Assembly: GCA_026985075.1 (NCBI GenBank)
Contig: JALSQX010000033.1
Location: forward strand, 186,001 to 250,000
Source: Blastocatellia bacterium
GTDB lineage: Bacteria; Acidobacteriota; Blastocatellia; HR10; J050
Reading direction: 5' to 3'
Length of the DNA stretch: 64,000 nt
Shown: piece by piece, positions 58,345 to 64,000 of the stretch
How positions within the stretch are numbered: the first letter of the stretch is position 1
Layout: each line of letters opens with the position of its first letter
Translations under genes and position numbers: made by a program
The notes under the pieces: model-generated
The model's input: only the letters and a program-made list of their open reading frames with translations
Databases searched by the model: none
What the model was told of the DNA's origin: nothing

Positions 58345-61041
58345 CTAGCGTTGGCGCATTCGCTTGATGATGTCACCGAGTCGTTTGATCTCTTCACCAT
58401 ACCTGGCCCAATCACCGGCCCGTTGAGCTTCCAGTGCCCGGCGATAATGCTGTTCGGCCTGAGCGGCCAATTCCTCCAATGAAGCGCCGGTTGGCGGAAC
58501 CGTGGGGTGAGTCTGCACCAGCGGGCGCTCGGTCACTGATCCTCCCCCGAAGATCTGGACCAATGCCTGGTCCAACGTCTCCTCCATTGCGATTTGATTC
58601 TGGTAGGCGACGATGACGCGCTTCAATTCCGGGATTTTCCCCGTTTCGGCGCGCAGGTAAAGCGGCTGCACGTAAATGAGCGACTCCTCGATGGGAATGA
58701 CCAACAACGTTCCCTGGATGACCTGTGAACCGCGCTGGTCCCACAATGAGATCTGTCGCGAAATCTCGGCATCCTGATTGATGCGGGCGCTGATCTGGCG
58801 AGGCCCGAAGATGAGCTTCTGCTTGGGGAATACGTACACCATCCGCTCGCCATAATGTGGACCATCGCTCCGCGCGACCATCCAGGCGGCCAGGTTGTCT
58901 TTCTTCTGCGGCGTGAAGGGCAACATGAGGATGAACTCTTCCCGCTGCTCGCCGGGTAATTTCATAATCGTATAGTACGGCTCCATGCGCCGCTCTTTCC
59001 CCCCAACCGAGTAGACGGGGATCTCCCACTGGTCTTCCTTGTTGTAAAACACCTGCGGGTTTTGCATATGATATGTGGCATAGACTTGCGCCTGAATCTT
59101 GAATAGATCGACGGGATAGCGCAGATGCGCGCGGAGATCCCCGGGCATCTCGTCCAACGGGCGGAAGACTCCGGGGAAGATCCGGGCATAGGTTTGAATG
59201 ATCGGATCTGAGGGATCGGCCAGATAAAATGCCACCGACCCATCATAGGCATCGATCACCACCTTGACGGCATTGCGAATGTAATTACCGATCCCGCGCA
59301 ACGGTTGCGCATAAGGATAGCGATTGGTCGTCGTGTAAGCATCGTAGATCCAGAACAATCGCCCATCCTCGGAGACGACCATGTAGGGGTCGTGATCGTA
59401 TCGCAGAAATGGCGCGATACGGCGAACGCGCTGATGGATATTGCGATAATAGAGCACCCGACTCTCGGACGTAATGCGATCCGAGAGCCAGATATCCAGC
59501 GAGCCGAATCGCAGAGCAAATATCGCTCGGCGAAACCACGAGCGAACGGGGACGCCGCCCTGGCCGGTATATTCGGTATACACGTTGTTATCGCCCGCCG
59601 GATAATCGAATTCCCGTTGCCGGGTTCGCACGAACACATAGTCATTAGACAGCTCGCCGAAATAGATCTGCGGGCGCTGAATCTTCACGTCGATCGTCGA
59701 TACCGGGGGAAGATCTTTGATGAACAAGACGGGCAGCCCTTCCGGCGTGACTTTATTGACCGGACCAAGCGTTATCCCGTATCCGTGCGTGAAGACGAGC
59801 CGCTCATTGATCCACGAGCGACTGGGGAGTAACTCCGAGGAGAGCTCGCGCGGCGAGAGCATGGTCTGTCGAAAGCGACCATCGATCGGGTATCGGTCGT
59901 TATCCACCGAGACGAACTCATAGTACGTGCGAATCTCCTGGATCTGAGAGAAGGTGTCTAACAGCGGCTCATGATCCCAGAGGCGAATATTATCTATCGT
60001 GGCGCGATTGGCTTCGATGTCTCGCATGGTGAGCGTGTTCTCGCCGCTCAGCGTGCGCTCGATGGTATCATCCAGGTCGTAGGCCCGACGGGTGGCCGCG
60101 ATGTTATACAGGATGTATGGCGCTTCCTTCACCATTTCATTGGGCTCGACGACGAGCCGCTGGATGCTGGCCGGATAAATCCACCCGCTAACCAGAACAA
60201 GGATGTAAACGGCCACGGCCAGGAGAGCCAGCCGCCCCCGCGCCACGAAGCTATTGAGCACCATCGCTAAGGCGCCCAACAGAGAGACCCAAAACAGCGC
60301 CTGTAACAGGGGAAGCTCGGCGTGAATATCCGTATAACTGGCTCCGGCGACGACGCCTCGAGGCGAATAGAGAAGATGGAACATGTCCACTCGAGCGCTC
60401 ACTGCGAGGAGGACAAAGAGTGCCGCTCCCAACAGGGAGAGGTGCACTTTCGCCGCCCGGCTCACCGCCAGCTTCCGCCCGCTCACGCCGACACCCCCTT
60501 TGAGTACATAAATTGCCGCCGTCCCCATCAAGCTGATGATCACCAACCCCAGACCGAGAGCGACCAGATACTCCCACAGAGGCAGTTGAAACACGTAAAA
60601 CGAGACCGATCGATGAAACAGGGGATCCGTCTCGGTCGTGGGCGTGCGATGAATGTACTGCAGCACGGTCAGCCATTTGCCCGTAGCCAGCAGACCGATG
60701 AAGGCGGCGATGATCACCGAGAACAGCAAGGCACTCCGGCGTAACCGCTCCGGGGGGATGATGAACTGGGTGAATTGGAGTTCGCCAGTGGGAATCATCA
60801 ACCCGCCCTCGCGGGTGAAGAAGATGGCCAGCACCGCGTTCACATAGAGAACCACCAGCGAGATCAGGCCGACGCCCAGACCCAAACCGAGTTTGCTCAG
60901 CAGGACGGTGGTGAACACCTGCCGGAAGCCCAGATGGTCGAACCACAACCAGTCGGTGTACATCTGGACGGCCGTCGAACCGAAGATGAAAATCAAAAAG
61001 ATAATTGCCAATATGAGCATGGTGAATCGTCTACCCATCAT
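58345..61041 (-). CDS. UPF0182 family integral membrane protein
   Basis: An 898-residue UPF0182 protein. Seven N-terminal helices occupy about residues 5-300, including WLWFDHLGFRQVFTTVLLSK and GWIYPASIQRLVVEPNE. A large extracytoplasmic region follows with the family hallmarks QEIRTYYEFVSVDNDRY, GYGITLGPVNKVTPEGLP and TEYTGQGGVPVRSWFRRA. The C-terminus has a DPxxA-type tail that may be coiled coil (EELAAQAEQHYRRALEAQRAG). Function is unknown. The ATG has GGAGG upstream and overlaps the subtilase stop by 11 bases. Confidence 0.93.
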   Translation of the reverse strand: MMGRRFTMLILAIIFLIFIFGSTAVQMYTDWLWFDHLGFRQVFTTVLLSKLGLGLGVGLISLVVLYVNAVLAIFFTREGGLMIPTGELQFTQFIIPPERLRRSALLFSVIIAAFIGLLATGKWLTVLQYIHRTPTTETDPLFHRSVSFYVFQLPLWEYLVALGLGLVIISLMGTAAIYVLKGGVGVSGRKLAVSRAAKVHLSLLGAALFVLLAVSARVDMFHLLYSPRGVVAGASYTDIHAELPLLQALFWVSLLGALAMVLNSFVARGRLALLAVAVYILVLVSGWIYPASIQRLVVEPNEMVKEAPYILYNIAATRRAYDLDDTIERTLSGENTLTMRDIEANRATIDNIRLWDHEPLLDTFSQIQEIRTYYEFVSVDNDRYPIDGRFRQTMLSPRELSSELLPSRSWINERLVFTHGYGITLGPVNKVTPEGLPVLFIKDLPPVSTIDVKIQRPQIYFGELSNDYVFVRTRQREFDYPAGDNNVYTEYTGQGGVPVRSWFRRAIFALRFGSLDIWLSDRITSESRVLYYRNIHQRVRRIAPFLRYDHDPYMVVSEDGRLFWIYDAYTTTNRYPYAQPLRGIGNYIRNAVKVVIDAYDGSVAFYLADPSDPIIQTYARIFPGVFRPLDEMPGDLRAHLRYPVDLFKIQAQVYATYHMQNPQVFYNKEDQWEIPVYSVGGKERRMEPYYTIMKLPGEQREEFILMLPFTPQKKDNLAAWMVARSDGPHYGERMVYVFPKQKLIFGPRQISARINQDAEISRQISLWDQRGSQVIQGTLLVIPIEESLIYVQPLYLRAETGKIPELKRVIVAYQNQIAMEETLDQALVQIFGGGSVTERPLVQTHPTVPPTGASLEELAAQAEQHYRRALEAQRAGDWARYGEEIKRLGDIIKRMRQR

Positions 61042-62488
61042 CGTCCCTCCTCTCTTTTTCCTTCGACGCTCGTCGATTCCTCCCCCGAGGATCCCGTTCC
61101 CCGAGAGAGCCCGCCGGGCTGGCCAGCATGTGCATGGCCGACTGTCTCGTCCGTTGCGCTCGAGCGATGGCCGCTCGAGGATTGATCACGCCCCATCCCT
61201 GCCGGTCCACATTGACCCGCGGCAATCGACGAGCCGTCTCGATCAAGGCCAACTTGACCTGTTGCGGGGTGAGATCGGGATTGGCTTCCAGCATTTGAGC
61301 CACGACCGACGAGACGATGGGGGCGGCAAACGATGTTCCATCGACATGCTGATAATGAGCCGAAATCACGCGTTGACGGCGCTTCAACCGACGGACCCGG
61401 TCTCGGAGCTCGAAAACCGGCCGATCGATGAGCGCATCCAACCGAGGTTCGATGCCCCGATGAGCGTTGAGAATCGCTTTGAAGCGATCATCCGGTGCGC
61501 GATCCAACTGATCGAACAATGCCGCCCGTTGGGCCACCGATGTCCCCGGTAAAATGGGAGCCGGAAGCCAGATGGATGGGGCGATGACCTCCGGCTTTTG
61601 CAGCCCATCGACGGTCGGTCCGTAGCTGGAATGGTAGAGCCGGTAACCACGCCAATCCAGTTGATTCCCGTCATTGAGTCCCCCCACCGTGATGACCGCC
61701 GGCGCGCTGGCTGGAGGAAGGACCGGATGGCCCCTCTCCCGCCCCTTGTTCCCTACGGCGGCGACCACTACGATCCCGCGGCGAACGGCCTCTTCGGCCA
61801 CCTGAGAGAGCCCATCAGTCAAATACGACGCCGCGTAGTCCCCACCACAGGAGATATTCAACACGCGAATACCATACTGTTCCCGATGCGAGACGACCCA
61901 CTCGATCCCGCGACGGATATCATCGTGACGAATGCGATGGATCGATCCCACTTTGACGAGCACGAGGTTCGCCTGGGGAGCGAGGCTGCGATATATGCCC
62001 CCGGAGAGAAAGCCATTCCCGGCGGCGATGACCGAGGTCATCAACCCGTGCCAGGCATCTTCGTTGGGTTCGCTCACTTCCCGCCAGAGCGCCTGTTCAT
62101 CGTTCTCCCGATGGAGGATATTCACATATGCGATGACCCGATTCTCCGGCTCCACCAGATCGGGGTGAAGATGAAAGCCCGAATCGAGAAAGGCGATGGT
62201 CACCCCTCGGCCCGTATAGCGATCATCGACCTTCAATCGCCAATGGAGCGGAAGAACCCAAGGACCGTCCCGACCGACTGCCCAGCGACCGTGCTGGAGC
62301 CGCTCCCAGAATCCCCGATAGGTATCATAACAAGATGGACACACGCCGCGGTCGAGCGCGTGATGCGGATGATTATCGGCCACCAGCTTCCATACAGCCG
62401 CATCGCCCCTCGATGGAAGGACGAACGCGTGTGTCGATGTCGATCGCCGACAGATGGGACAGCTCTCTCTGGGCATAGGCAGCGTCAC
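61031..62488 (-). CDS. S8 subtilisin-like protease with N-terminal zinc-ribbon-like motif
   Basis: A 485-residue S8 protease. The catalytic triad is D102 (IAFLDSGFHLHP), H147 (EDAWHGLMTS) and S386 (VDGTSFAAP), with oxyanion N247 in AAVGNKG. An insertion of about 60 residues, rich in Arg and charged residues, sits between the SYG region and the serine. Two CxxC pairs (C10/C13 and C50/C53) form a zinc-ribbon-like N-terminus. No signal peptide is visible, so it may be cytoplasmic. The GTG start at 62488 overlaps the upstream HAD stop (GTGA); an ATG at 62476 is an alternative. Confidence 0.9.
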   Translation of the reverse strand: MTLPMPRESCPICRRSTSTHAFVLPSRGDAAVWKLVADNHPHHALDRGVCPSCYDTYRGFWERLQHGRWAVGRDGPWVLPLHWRLKVDDRYTGRGVTIAFLDSGFHLHPDLVEPENRVIAYVNILHRENDEQALWREVSEPNEDAWHGLMTSVIAAGNGFLSGGIYRSLAPQANLVLVKVGSIHRIRHDDIRRGIEWVVSHREQYGIRVLNISCGGDYAASYLTDGLSQVAEEAVRRGIVVVAAVGNKGRERGHPVLPPASAPAVITVGGLNDGNQLDWRGYRLYHSSYGPTVDGLQKPEVIAPSIWLPAPILPGTSVAQRAALFDQLDRAPDDRFKAILNAHRGIEPRLDALIDRPVFELRDRVRRLKRRQRVISAHYQHVDGTSFAAPIVSSVVAQMLEANPDLTPQQVKLALIETARRLPRVNVDRQGWGVINPRAAIARAQRTRQSAMHMLASPAGSLGERDPRGRNRRASKEKERRDDDG

Positions 62489-63321
62489 CCCTGGAGAATG
62501 AACCGCTCGATGGCCCGGGCCACTCCCGCTTCATCATTCGAGGTGGTGACGTAGTCGGCCGCCGACTTCAAATGGTGTTGAGCATTGCCCATCATCACGC
62601 CTAATCCAGCATATTGCAGCATGGCCACATCATTTTCATTATCGCCGATGGCCATCACCTGTTGCCGGTTCAGACGATACCGCGCGACGAGCCGGGCCAG
62701 TGCCACCGCCTTGGAGCACCGGGGGGCGAGAATATCCAAGATGGTCATATCTTTCTGCGGATAAGCCGTTTTCAGTAAGGTCACGCGCCCGTTCAATTCG
62801 TCGGCCAGCACGCGCTCGAACGCGTCCATCTGGGCACATGGTCCCGAAGACATGATCTGAATGGGATCGCGACGGATGGCTGCCATCAAATCGGGCACCT
62901 GCTCGACGACCAGGGGAGCTCGATCGAGGTATCGGCGGAGGCGGACATTGTGTTCGGAAATCCGCTCGATGATCGCCTGGCCTAATCCCTCCGGATCGCA
63001 ACAGCAGACGAGATCGGCGCCGACCGATCGTCCGAGGGCCACAACCCGCCGGGCCAATGAGGCGGCCAACGGATGGTAGTCGATGACAGCACCGGTCTGG
63101 GGATGCTTCACCAACGCCCCATTATGAGTGATCAGCGGCGTGGTCAATGCCAGCTCCAGGGCGATCGGTCGAGCGATGACGAACCGCCGGCCAGTCACGA
63201 GAATGATGCGGACGCCCCGATCCACGGCGGCTCGAATAGCTCGACGATCCCGCTCGCTGATCTGCGACTGCGAGTTCAGGAGCGTCCCATCGATATCCAC
63301 TGCGACGAGTTTGATGTTCAT
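62485..63321 (-). CDS. Cof-type HAD-IIB sugar phosphatase
   Basis: A 278-residue HAD phosphatase of the Cof/YidA group. Motif I is VAVDIDGTLLNSQ (D8, D10), motif II ILVTGR, motif III in CSKAVALARL and motif IV GDNENDVAMLQYAG. These enzymes hydrolyse sugar phosphates or nucleotide cofactor phosphates with low specificity. I chose the ATG at 63321; upstream in-frame sequence to 63372 is not family-like. It is the first gene of a coupled HAD / subtilase / UPF0182 operon. Confidence 0.93.
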   Translation of the reverse strand: MNIKLVAVDIDGTLLNSQSQISERDRRAIRAAVDRGVRIILVTGRRFVIARPIALELALTTPLITHNGALVKHPQTGAVIDYHPLAASLARRVVALGRSVGADLVCCCDPEGLGQAIIERISEHNVRLRRYLDRAPLVVEQVPDLMAAIRRDPIQIMSSGPCAQMDAFERVLADELNGRVTLLKTAYPQKDMTILDILAPRCSKAVALARLVARYRLNRQQVMAIGDNENDVAMLQYAGLGVMMGNAQHHLKSAADYVTTSNDEAGVARAIERFILQG

Positions 63322-63388
63322 GCTCGGAATCCGCCTCTTATCATGGCTCACAACAGGGGGCGCGTCAAGCAAGGCTCTCCATTCGGGC

Positions 63389-63417
63389 TTCTCAGTCCGC
63401 TGGCCATGATTTATAAT
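63389..63417 (+). promoter_or_regulatory. Possible promoter for thpR
   Basis: TATAAT at 63412-63417 is preceded by TTCTCA (63389-63394), 17 bases upstream. The resulting leader would be about 8 bases, so either the transcript is nearly leaderless or this is not the true promoter. Confidence 0.35.
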
Positions 63418-63431
63418 TGCCCGGCAATTTT

Positions 63432-64000
63432 ATGGAAGAAGAAAAGCCCATTCGATCGTTCATTTGCATCGAGTTGCCCGAGCGGCTGAGGAATCGCATC
63501 GGGGAGATCCAAACCGAACTCAAGGCCTATGCGGCTCACGTGAGCTGGGTTCGACCACAGAATATCCATCTCACGCTGAAGTTCCTCGGTCACATTGCCC
63601 CTCATCGAATTGCCGAGATCTTGAGTTCGATCAAGCCGATCGTCATTCGCCATCCTCCATTCACACTGGTGCCCGAAGGGTGCGGCGTCTTCCCTCACGC
63701 GCGCAGCCCGCGGGTTTTCTGGCTGGGTATTCGCGACGATTCCGGCGTTCTCTCCGAGCTTCAGGAAGAGATTGAATGCGCTCTGGAAACGCTGGGCTTC
63801 CCCCGTGAGAAGCGACCGTTCACTCCGCATCTGACGATTGGCCGCGTTCGCCTCTATCGGAAACCGAAGGATCTCACGCCCAAGTTCCTGGCGCTGGAAT
63901 TCTCCGAACCGGCTTTTGAGGTCGATCACATCACACTGATGCGAAGTGACCTGAAACCCACCGGCGCCATCTACACGCCACTGGAGATCATCCCGTTGGG
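63432..64000 (+). CDS. thpR: RNA 2',3'-cyclic phosphodiesterase, 3' end cut by window edge
   Basis: About 189 residues are visible. This is a 2H-phosphoesterase of the LigT/ThpR type, opening 2',3'-cyclic phosphate ends of RNA. The two HxT motifs are H46-L-T in NIHLTLKFLG and H133-L-T in PHLTIGR, with the expected spacing. The start RSFICIELPERLRNRI is typical. Only a few residues are probably missing at the C-terminus. Confidence 0.93.
   Translation, partial: MEEEKPIRSFICIELPERLRNRIGEIQTELKAYAAHVSWVRPQNIHLTLKFLGHIAPHRIAEILSSIKPIVIRHPPFTLVPEGCGVFPHARSPRVFWLGIRDDSGVLSELQEEIECALETLGFPREKRPFTPHLTIGRVRLYRKPKDLTPKFLALEFSEPAFEVDHITLMRSDLKPTGAIYTPLEIIPL

Overview
The window looks like chromosomal DNA of a Gram-negative, diderm bacterium with mid-to-high 50s % G+C (judged by eye). 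LPS genes (lpxC, two heptosyltransferases, gmhB), a TonB protein, UPF0182, a DUF3108 protein, complex I subunits nuoA/nuoB and many secreted BNR, PKD and beta-propeller proteins fit Acidobacteriota best, possibly the Blastocatellia side. That placement is inference from gene style, with no marker gene to prove it. I see no rRNA, tRNA, CRISPR array, prophage or intact insertion sequence. One decayed IS630-type transposase is the only mobile-element trace.

Layout. 1-1801: 5' part of a secreted BNR-repeat protein (minus strand, cut by the window edge). 2275-8317 (+): an OmpR-type response regulator with its kinase, a conserved exported protein, then a coupled GT87 glycosyltransferase and a secreted endonuclease/exonuclease/phosphatase protein. 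8341-11094 (-): transposase remnant, then groES-groEL with a near-consensus promoter and a terminator. 11343-17513: a GT2 glycosyltransferase converging on ligA, then an N-succinylamino acid racemase/OSBS gene coupled to a GNAT gene, then an FHA-TM-trypsin fusion. 17610-22843 (-): an ICMT-DUF3108 fusion, waaC, gmhB, waaF (inner-core heptose), then tonB. 23154-25468: an amidohydrolase converging on transaldolase, with a possible structured RNA and strong terminator upstream of the latter. 25469-29713 (+): an NtrY/NtrX-type two-component pair and speD. 29857-37307: a small secreted protein converging on a roughly 2,200-residue repeat-rich secreted protein.

37922-45055: trmB; a bacterial DNA topoisomerase VI operon (B then A); an alpha/beta-hydrolase fold protein lacking its nucleophile; a DUF4177 protein; two tandem M28 peptidases. 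45174-50228: a DUF3352-like protein converging on a tightly coupled operon of TPR/double-retropepsin, PIN toxin, putative antitoxin and HtrA-type protease. 50466-55489 (-): a PBP1b-type peptidoglycan synthase, a MidA/NDUFAF7-type methyltransferase and nuoA-nuoB. 55827-64000: lpxC, an UMF1-type transporter, a coupled HAD phosphatase / zinc-ribbon subtilase / UPF0182 operon, and the start of thpR.

Most of the window is envelope biology (LPS core, peptidoglycan, TonB, secreted proteases, repeat proteins) mixed with housekeeping genes. The items most worth following up are the bacterial Topo VI operon, the unexplained structured region before the transaldolase gene, the protease/PIN operon, and several domain fusions. 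No complete, clearly new multi-gene system is proven by sequence reading alone.
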